Shown: one piece after another, positions 44,956-54,708 of the stretch
Position numbering within the stretch: the stretch's first letter is position 1
How the letters are laid out: each line of letters opens with the position of its first letter
DNA from: Marinobacter profundi
GTDB taxonomy: Bacteria; Pseudomonadota; Gammaproteobacteria; Pseudomonadales; Oleiphilaceae
Assembly (NCBI RefSeq): GCF_002744715.1
Contig: NZ_KZ319367.1
Coordinates: forward strand, 551,785 to 615,784
Length of the DNA: 64,000 nucleotides
Direction: 5' to 3'
Made by a program: the position numbers and the translations under genes
Notes under the pieces: model-generated
Database searches by the model: none
Seen by the model: only the letters and a program-made list of their open reading frames with translations
Told to the model about the DNA's origin: nothing

Positions 44956-45008
44956 ATCATCCTGAAATCAGATCATCCAATCATCCTATCTTTAAATCGG
45001 AAGTTCAA
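44956..45008 (-). promoter_or_regulatory. Promoter with three GGATGAT repeats before the GntR gene
   Basis: On the minus strand TTGAAC (45008-45003) and GATGAT (44985-44980) are 17 bases apart. The heptamer GGATGAT occurs three times, at 44986-44980, 44978-44972 and 44962-44956, covering the -10 and the start region. It is a plausible autoregulatory site, though it is not the usual FadR-type palindrome. Confidence 0.45.
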
Positions 45009-45041
45009 CCATTGACTGTGCTTTAGGGGTGGGGCGCCGGC

Positions 45042-46526
45042 CTAGCCGGCGGTCACCAAAGGGATAAAGTGGTAATCGGATGCTTCGACGTGACGGGTTT
45101 TCAGCCGGTAGCTGAAGGTAAAGCCAGGCCAGTTGACGGTGTTCTTGCCATTCTTGTCGAGGTACCAGGAGGTGCAGCCCGAGTCCCACACACTGCCTTC
45201 AAGGCCTTGCTGGATCCGGGTGCTGAAGGCAGCCTGGATATCGTTTTTTACATCCATCGCGGTGCCCGGGCGTTGTAGCAGTTCCCGCAGACAATCCATG
45301 ACGTAGTGAACCTGGGATTCCAGCATGAAGACGATGGAGTTATGGGCAAGGTTGGTGTTGGGGCCATAGAGAATGAAGAGGTTCGGAAAGCCACTGACAG
45401 AAATACCCTTGTACGCCTCGGCACCCTTGCGCCAGGCCTCATTAAGGCCGATTCCGCCGCTGCCGGTTATCGTCATCGGAGCCAGGAACTCGGTAGCCCG
45501 GAAACCGGTGCCGTAGATAATGGCGTCTACCGGATAGCGGTGCCCGTCCCGGGTCACCACGGCGTCTTCCTCGATGTGATCAATCGGCTGGGTCACCAGG
45601 TCAACATGGGGCTGGTCCACTGCGGTATACCAGTCGTTGGAGATCAGGATCCGCTTGCAGCCGATTTTGTAATCCGGGATCAGCAGCCTGCGTTTTTCGG
45701 GGTTTTTTACGCGCTTGCGGGCTTCCCTGCGGGCCTGAATGGCGAAGAGTTCCAGCAGGCCAGAGAAGCGGGTAAAGGCAAGCGCGCGGCTTTCATTCTT
45801 CCAGTAGATCATCGAACGGTAGAGCCGGTCCCATGCCGGCAACGATCGAAACAGACTTTGCTCCCAGACCTTGAAGGGGCGATCCGGCTTGGGCAAAACC
45901 CACGACGCAGAGCGCTGGAATAACGCAAGCTTACTCACTTTCGGCACGATTTCCGGGACAAACTGAATGGCGCTGGCACCGGTGCCGATGACTGCAACGG
46001 ACTTGCCGCTGAGGTCATAGCGGTGATCCCAGCGTGCGGAATGGAAGATATGGCCGCGGAAACGATCCGTGCCGGGAATGTCCGGGTACGCCGGCTGGTT
46101 GAGCTGCCCGGTCGCCGTAATCAGCACATCCGCGTCATAGCGGCCACCGCTGGCTGTCTCGACCTGCCATTGCCCGGCAGCCTGGTCATAAGTCGCCGCG
46201 GTAACCTCCTGGTTAAAGCGGATATGCTCACCCAGTCCGTATTTCTCGACACAGTGCTCCATGTAATCGAGTATTTCCTTCTGCAGGCCGAACTTGCGGG
46301 ACCAGTTGTGCCTGGGCTCGAACGAGAAGGAATACAGATGGGACTGCACGTCGCAGGCCGCGCCGGGATAGGTGTTGTCGCGCCAGGTACCGCCAACCCC
46401 CGGGGCCTTCTCGAGCATGGTAAACGAATGAATGCCCGCCAGCTTGAGCTGTATGGCCATGCACAGGCCGCCAAAGCCGGTGCCGATAATAAGGATGTTG
46501 CGGGATGCGGCCCCGGAATTTGTCAT
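45042..46526 (-). CDS. Flavin-containing monooxygenase, Baeyer-Villiger type
   Basis: The protein has 494 residues. The FAD Rossmann motif is GTGFGG (15-20), followed by the EKAPGVGGTWRDNTYPGAACDV block (39-60) of this family. The Baeyer-Villiger fingerprint F-x-G-x3-H-x3-W-D is intact at 156-167, and the NADPH Rossmann motif GTGASA is at 181-186. It uses NADPH and O2 to insert oxygen next to a ketone; the substrate is unknown (cyclic or long-chain ketones are usual). Monocistronic, with about 155 bases upstream. Whether it serves hydrocarbon breakdown is inference from the likely host. Confidence 0.9.
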   Translation of the reverse strand: MTNSGAASRNILIIGTGFGGLCMAIQLKLAGIHSFTMLEKAPGVGGTWRDNTYPGAACDVQSHLYSFSFEPRHNWSRKFGLQKEILDYMEHCVEKYGLGEHIRFNQEVTAATYDQAAGQWQVETASGGRYDADVLITATGQLNQPAYPDIPGTDRFRGHIFHSARWDHRYDLSGKSVAVIGTGASAIQFVPEIVPKVSKLALFQRSASWVLPKPDRPFKVWEQSLFRSLPAWDRLYRSMIYWKNESRALAFTRFSGLLELFAIQARREARKRVKNPEKRRLLIPDYKIGCKRILISNDWYTAVDQPHVDLVTQPIDHIEEDAVVTRDGHRYPVDAIIYGTGFRATEFLAPMTITGSGGIGLNEAWRKGAEAYKGISVSGFPNLFILYGPNTNLAHNSIVFMLESQVHYVMDCLRELLQRPGTAMDVKNDIQAAFSTRIQQGLEGSVWDSGCTSWYLDKNGKNTVNWPGFTFSYRLKTRHVEASDYHFIPLVTAG

Positions 46527-46682
46527 GGGTGACTCCTGAATACGCCCGTGCTGAGTTCGTTATTGTAAAAACAGCCGTCAGTATAAGAGCGTCCGGATTA
46601 CTGCGGCATGTCTTAGAGTGACAAACTGACTGACAAGAAATTCCGGAACGACCGAGCCCAGCCCCGCGGGCATTGTCGGAAC

Positions 46683-48302
46683 TTACAGTAATGGCTCGAT
46701 GGGGAGCAGCGACATCAGGAAAACCATGACTCGCTTGCCCAGCGTGGTGTTGGGCTCATGACCGTGAATAAGATTGCGGCCTTCCGCCTGCTCCAGCCAG
46801 TAGAGATTGCCCCTGCTGTCGAGCTTGACCTGATAGGCGCGCATGGGCACATCTTCCAGAAATGCCTCGTCGATGGCGCTGGCGAGAACCGGGCTGTTGA
46901 TGACAAAGCCCAGCTCCGTATTGAGGTGGGTGGAGCGGGGGTCAAAGTTGAATGATCCGACAAAGAGCTGCTCGCCATCCACCGCGAAGGTTTTGGCGTG
47001 AAGACTGGAACCCGAGCTGCCAAAAGGTGCGGAGCCACCCTTTGTCTCGCCTGCGTCACCCGCGACCTTGCGCAGCTCATAGAGTACGACACCGGCCTCA
47101 AGCAGTGGCTCGCGGTACTTGGCGTAAGCTGCATGGACCGCAGCCATGTCGGTCGCCTCCAGGGCATTGGTCAGGATCTGCACTTCCACGCCACGTGCTA
47201 CCAGCCGGCGGAAAAGCTCGACGCCGGCCCCGGTCGGGATCAGGTAGGGTGATACCAGAGTGACCCGCTGCTGCGGTGACCCAAGGGCCTCAAGCAGCTG
47301 CCGGCTCAGCAGGCCTGTCACCGGTGCGCGGTCCAGTGCCTTCGCCGGATCGTCACTGACCATCACCGTCGGCGCCCATTCCAGTTTAAGCTGGCCTGTC
47401 AGCAAAGCCTGCAGCAGATTCGTGTCCTGAAGCGTTCTGAGATAGTCTCTTGCCTCGCGGCTTTTGCCGACCTGCTCGAGAGTGTTGACCACCGCCTCGG
47501 TGTCCGCCGTCGAGGGTTCCGCGAGAATCAGCTCCGCCGGATAGGACGACTGACTGTTCCAGTAAAGGTCAAAATCATTGCTGACGTCGACCACGACCGG
47601 CCCCACCGCCAGCACGTCGAGATCCGCAAACAGTACGCCGTCGGTGGCGCCGAAATACTCATCGCCAATGTTGCGGCCTCCGATAATTGTGGCCTGGTTG
47701 TCGGCGGTGAAGGATTTGTTGTGCATCCTGCGATTGATCCGGACAAAGTCCGTGAAGTAGTTGACCCACTTGGGGTTCCGGACCACAAACGGGTTAAACA
47801 GCCGCACCTCGATATTGGGGTGGGAATTGAGTACCGCAAAGTAGCGGTCAAGGCCACGGATGCCGTTGTCGTCCATCAGCAGGCGGACGCGGATGCCGCG
47901 GTCCGCAGCGGACAGCAACGACCTCATCAACAGCAGCCCCGTGGTATCGCCCTGCCAGATGTAATACTGGATATCCAGCGACTGGTCGGCAGCCTCTGTA
48001 AGCAGGGCACGCGCTGCGAAAGCATCCATCGGATCCGCCAGCGGGTAGATGCCACTGGCTCCGGGATGTTCATCAACTCTTGAGGCGATGGAGCCGCCCA
48101 GACGGGTCGTGATGGTTTCTTGGGCGGGAATGGCAAGTGATGACTGGCGATTGTCGAGCGGGGGTAATCGAGCACAGCCTCCCGCCAGCATCAAGGTCGC
48201 TAGCAGGAAGACCGTCAACAGGGAGACGGAGAGTGAGGCAACGAGAGGGCGCGCAGGTTTCGCTGTCGGGACGGTCAGAGAACTCTCTCCGTGCAGGACC
48301 AT
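46683..48302 (-). CDS. Phospholipase D-family lipoprotein, cardiolipin synthase C-like
   Basis: The protein has 539 residues from ATG 48302 (GTG 48314 would add four). The N-terminus has a hydrophobic stretch and a lipobox LAGGC at Cys43, so it is probably a lipoprotein. Two HKD motifs are intact: HNKSFTADNQ (H194, K196, D201) followed by GGRNIGDEY, and HAKTFAVDGEQ (H435, K437, D442) followed by GSFNFDPRS. The layout matches ClsC-like enzymes, which make cardiolipin from two phospholipids, at the periplasmic face. It could also be another PLD-type transferase. No ymdB neighbour is present. Start-site support is weak. Confidence 0.83.
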   Translation of the reverse strand: MVLHGESSLTVPTAKPARPLVASLSVSLLTVFLLATLMLAGGCARLPPLDNRQSSLAIPAQETITTRLGGSIASRVDEHPGASGIYPLADPMDAFAARALLTEAADQSLDIQYYIWQGDTTGLLLMRSLLSAADRGIRVRLLMDDNGIRGLDRYFAVLNSHPNIEVRLFNPFVVRNPKWVNYFTDFVRINRRMHNKSFTADNQATIIGGRNIGDEYFGATDGVLFADLDVLAVGPVVVDVSNDFDLYWNSQSSYPAELILAEPSTADTEAVVNTLEQVGKSREARDYLRTLQDTNLLQALLTGQLKLEWAPTVMVSDDPAKALDRAPVTGLLSRQLLEALGSPQQRVTLVSPYLIPTGAGVELFRRLVARGVEVQILTNALEATDMAAVHAAYAKYREPLLEAGVVLYELRKVAGDAGETKGGSAPFGSSGSSLHAKTFAVDGEQLFVGSFNFDPRSTHLNTELGFVINSPVLASAIDEAFLEDVPMRAYQVKLDSRGNLYWLEQAEGRNLIHGHEPNTTLGKRVMVFLMSLLPIEPLL

Positions 48303-48387
48303 GGCCGGGATCACTAAGAAAATAGCACGTTACGGCTATTTGTCGATGATCAGCCCGGAACCATGGTGCTAACAGCCCCGTACCGGA

Positions 48388-49356
48388 TCAGTACCTGAGC
48401 AATGCAGAGCCCCAGGTGAAACCACCGCCGAAGGCTTCCAGCAACACCACTTCACCACGCTTGATCCGTCCGTCACGGACCGCGGCGTCGAGGGCCAGGG
48501 GAATCGAGGCTGCGGAAGTGTTGCCATGCTTGTTGACTGTCACTACCACCTGGTCCATCGGCATATTGAGCTTTTTGGCAGTCGCCGAAATGATCCTCAG
48601 GTTGGCCTGGTGCGGTACCAGCCAGTCAATGTCGGACTTTTCCATCTGGTTGGCTTCGAGGGTCTCATCGACAATCTTGCCGAGGGTATTTACCGCCACC
48701 TTGAAGACTTCGTTGCCTTTCATTTCGACAAAGGCTTCGCCAGCCATCACCCGTTCCAGACCGTTTGAAATACCGCAGGGCACGTGCAGCAGTTCTTCGT
48801 ACTGGCCGTCCGCATGAATGTGGGTTGACAGGATGCCGGTCTCTTCGCTGGTTTCGAGGACCACCGCGCCGGCGCCGTCGCCGAACAGCACGCAGGTGCC
48901 TCGGTCTTTCCAGTTGATGATGCGGGAAAACACTTCTGCGCCGACAACCAGGGCCTTCTTGCTGCTGCCGGTCTTGATGAACTTGTCCGCCACTGAAAGT
49001 GCGTAGACAAAACCACTGCATACCGCCTGGATGTCAAAGGCCGGGCAGCCGTGGATGCCCAGGCGGGCCTGCAGGATACAGGCGGAACTCGGGAAGATCT
49101 TATCGGGCGTCGAGGTGGCAAAAACGATCAGGTCAATGTCACCGGCCTCAATACCCGCGGCCTCGATGGCGAGCCGGCACGCCTTTTCAGCCAGGTCAAC
49201 GGTGGTCTCGCCGTCGGCAGCAATATGACGCTGTTCTATCCCGGTACGCTCACGAATCCACTGGTCCGTGGTTTCGACCTGTTGTTCAAGGTCTTTGTTG
49301 GTGACGACGTTTTCCGGCAGATAGGAACCGGTGCCGGCGATTCGTGCGTAGGTCAT
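48388..49356 (-). CDS. fabH: Beta-ketoacyl-ACP synthase III (FabH-like), outside a fab cluster
   Basis: The protein has 322 residues. The catalytic triad is Cys113 (DIQAVCSGF), His249 (VPHQAN) and Asn279 ([10 protein letters not shown]). The [12 protein letters not shown] terminus is typical of FabH. It condenses acetyl-CoA with malonyl-ACP to start fatty acid synthesis. It stands alone, flanked by a PLD lipoprotein and an LTA-synthase-like gene rather than plsX/fabD/fabG, so it could be the main FabH relocated, or a paralogue with another primer. GGGGA lies nine bases before ATG 49356. Confidence 0.88.
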   Translation of the reverse strand: MTYARIAGTGSYLPENVVTNKDLEQQVETTDQWIRERTGIEQRHIAADGETTVDLAEKACRLAIEAAGIEAGDIDLIVFATSTPDKIFPSSACILQARLGIHGCPAFDIQAVCSGFVYALSVADKFIKTGSSKKALVVGAEVFSRIINWKDRGTCVLFGDGAGAVVLETSEETGILSTHIHADGQYEELLHVPCGISNGLERVMAGEAFVEMKGNEVFKVAVNTLGKIVDETLEANQMEKSDIDWLVPHQANLRIISATAKKLNMPMDQVVVTVNKHGNTSAASIPLALDAAVRDGRIKRGEVVLLEAFGGGFTWGSALLRY

Positions 49357-49440
49357 TCTTTATTGTCCCCAGGCGTCTCGGAGTATAAATAGCAAAGTAA
49401 CAGATCTCCCCATCGTATACCCTGGAGCGCCCGAGGGTTA

Positions 49441-51486
49441 TTAGCGATTTGTCAAAGACGGTGCCAGCGACGGTGCGAGAGAGAGTGTCTTCTGCGCCGG
49501 CAGACCATAGCGCTGCTCCCGGTAAAGCCACAGCGGCAGCAGGGCGTGGGCGAGCGCTTTGCGGGCGCTGGCTTGCGGTGCTGGCGCATCGTCGTAGGTC
49601 GTCCGGCCAAGTGCGGGATCATAGGCCCCGTAAAGTGGTTGCTGGTTCGGTCGCAACACGGTGACCTTGAAATCCTCGTCCATCCAGGCGTAGTAGTCGT
49701 TGAACTGCATCATGGCCCGCCCCGGACCCTCGGCGTCCCGGGTCAGATCCCGGCCAATCATCGGGTGTTCCCCGGCAATGCCCATCAACGACAACAGGGT
49801 GGGCCCGAGGTCGACCTGGCTGGCCAGTGTCTGCACCCGCCGGGGTTCTAAATCTGCACCCATGATCAACCCGGGAATGCGGAAGTTCTTGACCGGTACC
49901 AGGTCATCGCCATAAACCCGCGAATCGTGGTCCGCCACGATCAGGAACAGCGTGTTGTCCCAGTAATCGCTGCTCCGGGCCTCCCGGATGAATTTCCCGA
50001 GGGCATGATCCGCGTATCGGACCGCGTTATTGACCGTGTTTTTCTCGTCATCGACCAGGGTTACCCGGCCATCAGGAAATTCGTAGGGACTGTGATTCGA
50101 AGAAGAGAATACCAGGCGGAAGAACGGCTGGCCGTCTGCATCCAGCCGGGTCAGCTCTTGATGAGTCCGCTCGAACAGGTCTTCGTCACTGACGCCCCAG
50201 CTGCCGGCGAAGATCGGGTCCTGGAAATCATACTGGTCAACGATATGGCCAAAACCGTTGCCACTGAAAAAGCTCCGCATGTTATCGAAGTGGGCCTCGC
50301 CGCCATAAATGAAACCGGTATCGTAGCCCTGATCACTCAGCAACCGACCGAGAGTGAAGAACCCGGTCTGGGACAATGACAGCTTCACCACGCTGCGGGC
50401 GGGCGAGGGCAGGTAGCCGGCGACCACCGCTTCAATGCCGCGCACCGAGCGGGTCCCGGTGGCATACAGATTCTCGAACCACCAGCCCTGCTCCCGAAGC
50501 GCCTCCAGGTTCGGCGTCATCGGGCGGCCACCCAGCGACTCGACAAAGGTCGCGCCCAGGCTTTCCTCCAGGATAATGACGAGGTTCAGTGGCTTGGCTC
50601 TGGCAACGGACGGACTCTGGTAATGCAGTGTCGGATACTGCTCCGAGGTAAAGTTTGCCGAGGCCAGCCAGGGCGAGCTGCGAACCTCGTCCAGCACATC
50701 AGCCGCCGCCATGGTGCCGTAGCCTTCGTCGGCGTCCGCTTCGTGCTTGAGGTTATAGATCGCAAATGCGACGGACCACGGGGAGTTCAGGATGAGCGAG
50801 TTGACCAGGGCATCAGAGGTCAAGGCAAACATCGCTGGGTTTGCCGGCCGATGGTCTGTCGTTGAGCGTATCGCCATGAAAACGGCAAGCACAACCACGG
50901 GCCAGACAACGAGAGTGTTGCGATAGCGGGGGACGCGGGTTTCCTCCTGCCAGGGGTGGAGTAACCGGGATGCCAGCCAGGCCAGGATGATCGCCAGTAA
51001 ACTGCCGAGCAATGTCGGGATCCGGAAGCCGTTCCACAGGGTTGCCAGCACCTCCCGGGGGTATTTGAGGTACTCGATGAACAAGCGGTTCGGCCGCACG
51101 TCATATTGCGCAATGAAGGTTGGTGTCGCCAGTTCGATAAACAGCACCATAAAGACCATGGCAACAGCCCAGACCACGGTGAACCGCTTCCAGAACAGCC
51201 AACTGTACCGGTGGGCCAGCAACGGCGCCAGGAGCAAGGGTACTGCCACCACCAGCCCGGCCAGAATGGCATCCACCCGCAGGCCATGGAGAAAAATCGT
51301 CGGCCAGACCTCCGTAGCCGCTACGCGTTCCAGTTGCCAGGCCACCAGCAACGTTCGGGAAACACCGCTGACCAGCAGAACCATCAGGAACAACGCCAGC
51401 AACGGTGCATATGCGCCCGACCAGCGCAACGACGTGTATAGCCGGAAGGCGAATCCCTCATTGCGGGAGCGGAAAGTGAGCGACAT
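49441..51486 (-). CDS. LTA synthase-family membrane sulfatase/phosphoglycerol transferase
   Basis: The protein has 681 residues from ATG 51486, with GAGGA five bases upstream; 51519 is a weaker start. About five transmembrane helices (residues 20-210) precede a periplasmic alkaline-phosphatase-fold domain (about 290-600). Visible blocks: LNLVIILEESLGATFVESLGG with the metal-binding Glu, the TGTRSVRG nucleophile region with Thr, FSSSNHSPYEFPDG, and IVADHDSRVYG for metal ligands. In Gram-negatives such proteins add phosphoglycerol or phosphoethanolamine-type groups to periplasmic glucans or lipids. The acceptor here is unknown. Confidence 0.87.
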   Translation of the reverse strand: MSLTFRSRNEGFAFRLYTSLRWSGAYAPLLALFLMVLLVSGVSRTLLVAWQLERVAATEVWPTIFLHGLRVDAILAGLVVAVPLLLAPLLAHRYSWLFWKRFTVVWAVAMVFMVLFIELATPTFIAQYDVRPNRLFIEYLKYPREVLATLWNGFRIPTLLGSLLAIILAWLASRLLHPWQEETRVPRYRNTLVVWPVVVLAVFMAIRSTTDHRPANPAMFALTSDALVNSLILNSPWSVAFAIYNLKHEADADEGYGTMAAADVLDEVRSSPWLASANFTSEQYPTLHYQSPSVARAKPLNLVIILEESLGATFVESLGGRPMTPNLEALREQGWWFENLYATGTRSVRGIEAVVAGYLPSPARSVVKLSLSQTGFFTLGRLLSDQGYDTGFIYGGEAHFDNMRSFFSGNGFGHIVDQYDFQDPIFAGSWGVSDEDLFERTHQELTRLDADGQPFFRLVFSSSNHSPYEFPDGRVTLVDDEKNTVNNAVRYADHALGKFIREARSSDYWDNTLFLIVADHDSRVYGDDLVPVKNFRIPGLIMGADLEPRRVQTLASQVDLGPTLLSLMGIAGEHPMIGRDLTRDAEGPGRAMMQFNDYYAWMDEDFKVTVLRPNQQPLYGAYDPALGRTTYDDAPAPQASARKALAHALLPLWLYREQRYGLPAQKTLSLAPSLAPSLTNR

Positions 51487-51534
51487 GGGTATCCTCAGGC
51501 TGATCGGGTCAGCCTGCAAGATACCCGTGTAGCC

Positions 51535-54500
51535 TTAATGCAAACTTAACGTGTCGGTCAGCGTCGATGTGTGGTGGCTCTTCAGGCGATGGCTGCCAGA
51601 GAGCTTGCGCAGGGCTACGTAAAACACCGGTGTGAGGAACAGACCAAACAGGGTAACCCCTATCATGCCCGCGAACACCGCGGTACCCAGGGCCTGGCGT
51701 ACCTCTGCGCCGGCGCCGGTGGCCAGTACCAATGGCACAACGGCCGCGGTAAAGGTGATGGAGGTCATGATTATCGGCCGTAACCGCAGCCGGCAGGCCT
51801 CCAGTGCAGCCTCCGTAACACCCCGGCCCTGCAGTTCCAGTTCACGGGCGAACTCCACGATCAGGATGGCATTCTTGCAGGCAAGACCAATCAGAACCAC
51901 CAGCCCGACCTGGACGAAGATGTTGTTGTCTCCGCCGCCGAACCAAACGCCAATCAGTGCTGAAAGCATGCACATGGGCACAATCAGAATCACCGCCAGG
52001 GGCAGCGTCCAGCTCTCATAAAGAGCGGCCAACACCAGGAACACCAGCAGGATGGAGAGCGGAAAGACCACCAGTGCCGCGTTACCCTGGGTGTCCTGCT
52101 GGTAGCTCAGGTCAGTCCACTCAAATGCCATACCCGCGGGCAGTGTCCGGTTAGCCAGTTCCGCCAGGGTGTCCATGGCCTGAGTCGAGGACAGCAACCG
52201 CGGGTCCGCTTCCCCGGCCAGGTCGGCGGCTGGGTAGCCGTTGTACCGCAACACCGGATCCGGTCCGAAGCTCTGACGGATATCCACCATCGAGCCAATA
52301 GGCACCATGGCGCCCTGATCGTTGCGGGTACGCAGGCGGGCTATGTCCGCTACACTGTCTCGGTAGGGGGCATCGGCCTGGGCAATCACCTGCCAGGTGC
52401 GGCCAAACCGATTGAAATCGTTGACATAGGTAGACCCGAGGTAGGTCTGCAAGGTAGCGAACAACTCCGTCAGCGGCACCCCCTGGGACTTGGCCCTGAG
52501 CCGGTCGACTTCCGCGTCCAGCTGCGGCACGTTGGACTGGTAGCTGGTGATGGGAAACCCCATGCCCGGCACCTGGGCTACCATTCCCTGCAGCTGGTTC
52601 ACCGCATTCTGCAGGGCACCGTAACCCAGGTTGCCACGGTCCTCGATAAACAACTGGTAACCGGAGCCGTTGCCCAGCCCCAGGATCGGCGGTGGCATGA
52701 AAGAAAAGGCAAAGCCTTCCTTCAGGCTACTGATTTCCTGGTTGATCCGGGCATTGATTTCGCCGGCACTGAGGCTGCGCTCGTCAAATGGCTTGAGGGG
52801 GAAGAACACCACACCGGTGTTGGAAGTGTTGGTGAACTGCAGGGCATTCAACCCTGGAAAGGCCACCGCATTGGCCACGCCTTCGGTCTGCATGGCGATA
52901 TCCGTCACCTGCTGCAGCAGCTGGTCGGTGCGCTCGAGGGAGGCACCCTCCGGCAACTTGACCCCGGCAATCAGGTAAAGTTTATCCTGGATCGGAATAA
53001 AGCCCGGAGGTACCAGCTTGAACACCAGACCGGTTCCGGTAAGTAGCAAGGCGTAGATCACAAACACCGCACCACGCCGGCGCAGGGAGCGGGATACACC
53101 GCGCTGGTACTGCTCTGCACTGGCATTGAAGAAGCGGTTGAACGGCCGGAACACCCAGCCGAACAGGCGGTCGATGATTCGGGTCAGCCGATCCCTGGGG
53201 GCATCGTGGGGCCTGAGCAGCATGGCAGCCAGCGCCGGTGACAGGGTCAGCGAGTTAATGGTTGAGATCACCGTGGAAATGGCAATGGTTACGGCGAACT
53301 GCCGATAGAACTGCCCGGTCACCCCGGACAGAAAGGCCATCGGCACAAACACTGCGCACAACACCAGGCCGATGGCAATGATCGGGCCGGACACCTCTCT
53401 CATGGCCTGGTGAGCCGCTGCCAGCGGAGTAAGACCGTCCTCGATGTTGCGCTCAACATTCTCTACCACCACGATGGCATCATCCACCACAATTCCGATG
53501 GCCAGCACCATTCCGAACAGGGTCAGGGTGTTGATGGAGTAACCCAGCAGATAGAGCGCGCCGAAAGTACCGATCACCGATACCGGTACCGCCAGCAACG
53601 GAATAATAGATGCCCGCCAGGTCTGCAGGAACAGGGTGACCACCAGCACCACCAGCAGCACTGCCTCCAGCAGGGTCGCAATCACCGCCTTGATGGAGTC
53701 GCTGACGAAAACGGTCGTGTCGTAGACCGCTTCGTACTTTACATCTTTGGGAAACAGGGTAGCGATTTCGTCCATGGCTGCGATGACTTCATCGCGGATA
53801 CTGAGGGCGTTGGCGCCCGGGGCCTGAAAAATGCCAATAGCCACGGCGTCCTTGCCATCGAGCTGGGAGCGCAGGGTGTAATCGCCGGCACCCATTTCCA
53901 GCCGTGCCACGTCGCCGAGCCGCAGAATCTCGCCGTTATTGCCGCGCTTTAGCACGATGTCACCGAATTCCTCGACGGTTTCCAGTCTGCCGCGGGCATT
54001 GATCAGGGTAAGAAAATCACTGTCCGGCACTGGCTCGGCGCCGATCTGGCCGGCGGATACCTGTACGTTCTGCTCCCGCATGGCGCGAACCACGTCACTG
54101 GCCGTCAGCCCGCGGGCGGCAATCCGCTCAGGATCCAGCCATGCGCGCATGGCGTAATCCCCACCACCGAAAATCTGGGCATCTCCGACCCCCGGAATGC
54201 GCGCCAGCCGGTCGCGGACATGCAGCCGCGCGTAGTTGCGCAGGTACAGGGTGTCGTAAGTGCCGTCCGGGGAGGTCAGGTGAACCACCATCAGGAAGGT
54301 GGGGGACTGTTTCTGCGTGGTTACGCCCTGGCGCCGCACCTCCTCCGGCAACCGCGCGAGGGCCTGGCTGACACGGTTCTGAACCCGCACGGTGGCATCC
54401 TCCGCGTCAGTACCCGGCCGGAAGGTGACAGTAAGCTGCAGTACGCCGTCGGAGCCCGCCACAGACTTGAAGTACATCATGTCCTCGACACCGCTGATGG

Positions 54501-54708
54501 CTTCTTCCAGCGGCGTAGCGACGGTTTCAGCGATTTCCTTGGGGTTGGCTCCCGGGTAGACCGTGCGAACCACCACTGACGGCGGCACCACCTCGGGATA
54601 CTCGCTGACGGGCAGGTTAGGAATGGATATCAGCCCTATGGCGAGAATAATGATGGACAGCACCGCCGCGAAGATCGGCCGATCCACAAAAAAGCGGGAG
54701 GCATTCAT
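51535..54708 (-). CDS. RND multidrug efflux permease (MexF/OqxB-like, HAE1 family)
   Basis: The protein has 1057 residues with twelve transmembrane helices. The N-terminus NASRFFVDRPIFAAVLSII is typical of HAE1. The proton-relay helix has GMVLAIGIVVDDAIVVVENVERN near 400 with the paired Asp; GLVVLIGLACKNAILIVEFARE near 950 is typical of the MexF/OqxB branch. Porter-domain loops are full length. It pumps drugs or lipophilic compounds from the periplasm. The start overlaps the adaptor stop by four bases. No outer-membrane factor gene follows, so an OprM/TolC-type protein must come from elsewhere. Confidence 0.94.
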   Translation of the reverse strand: MNASRFFVDRPIFAAVLSIIILAIGLISIPNLPVSEYPEVVPPSVVVRTVYPGANPKEIAETVATPLEEAISGVEDMMYFKSVAGSDGVLQLTVTFRPGTDAEDATVRVQNRVSQALARLPEEVRRQGVTTQKQSPTFLMVVHLTSPDGTYDTLYLRNYARLHVRDRLARIPGVGDAQIFGGGDYAMRAWLDPERIAARGLTASDVVRAMREQNVQVSAGQIGAEPVPDSDFLTLINARGRLETVEEFGDIVLKRGNNGEILRLGDVARLEMGAGDYTLRSQLDGKDAVAIGIFQAPGANALSIRDEVIAAMDEIATLFPKDVKYEAVYDTTVFVSDSIKAVIATLLEAVLLVVLVVTLFLQTWRASIIPLLAVPVSVIGTFGALYLLGYSINTLTLFGMVLAIGIVVDDAIVVVENVERNIEDGLTPLAAAHQAMREVSGPIIAIGLVLCAVFVPMAFLSGVTGQFYRQFAVTIAISTVISTINSLTLSPALAAMLLRPHDAPRDRLTRIIDRLFGWVFRPFNRFFNASAEQYQRGVSRSLRRRGAVFVIYALLLTGTGLVFKLVPPGFIPIQDKLYLIAGVKLPEGASLERTDQLLQQVTDIAMQTEGVANAVAFPGLNALQFTNTSNTGVVFFPLKPFDERSLSAGEINARINQEISSLKEGFAFSFMPPPILGLGNGSGYQLFIEDRGNLGYGALQNAVNQLQGMVAQVPGMGFPITSYQSNVPQLDAEVDRLRAKSQGVPLTELFATLQTYLGSTYVNDFNRFGRTWQVIAQADAPYRDSVADIARLRTRNDQGAMVPIGSMVDIRQSFGPDPVLRYNGYPAADLAGEADPRLLSSTQAMDTLAELANRTLPAGMAFEWTDLSYQQDTQGNAALVVFPLSILLVFLVLAALYESWTLPLAVILIVPMCMLSALIGVWFGGGDNNIFVQVGLVVLIGLACKNAILIVEFARELELQGRGVTEAALEACRLRLRPIIMTSITFTAAVVPLVLATGAGAEVRQALGTAVFAGMIGVTLFGLFLTPVFYVALRKLSGSHRLKSHHTSTLTDTLSLH

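Noticed and set aside
45035..45051. CGCCGGC-CTA-GCCGGCG palindrome at the end of the monooxygenase gene
   Set aside because: It spans the stop codon itself and has no T tail; likely chance in a GC-rich coding end rather than a control site.
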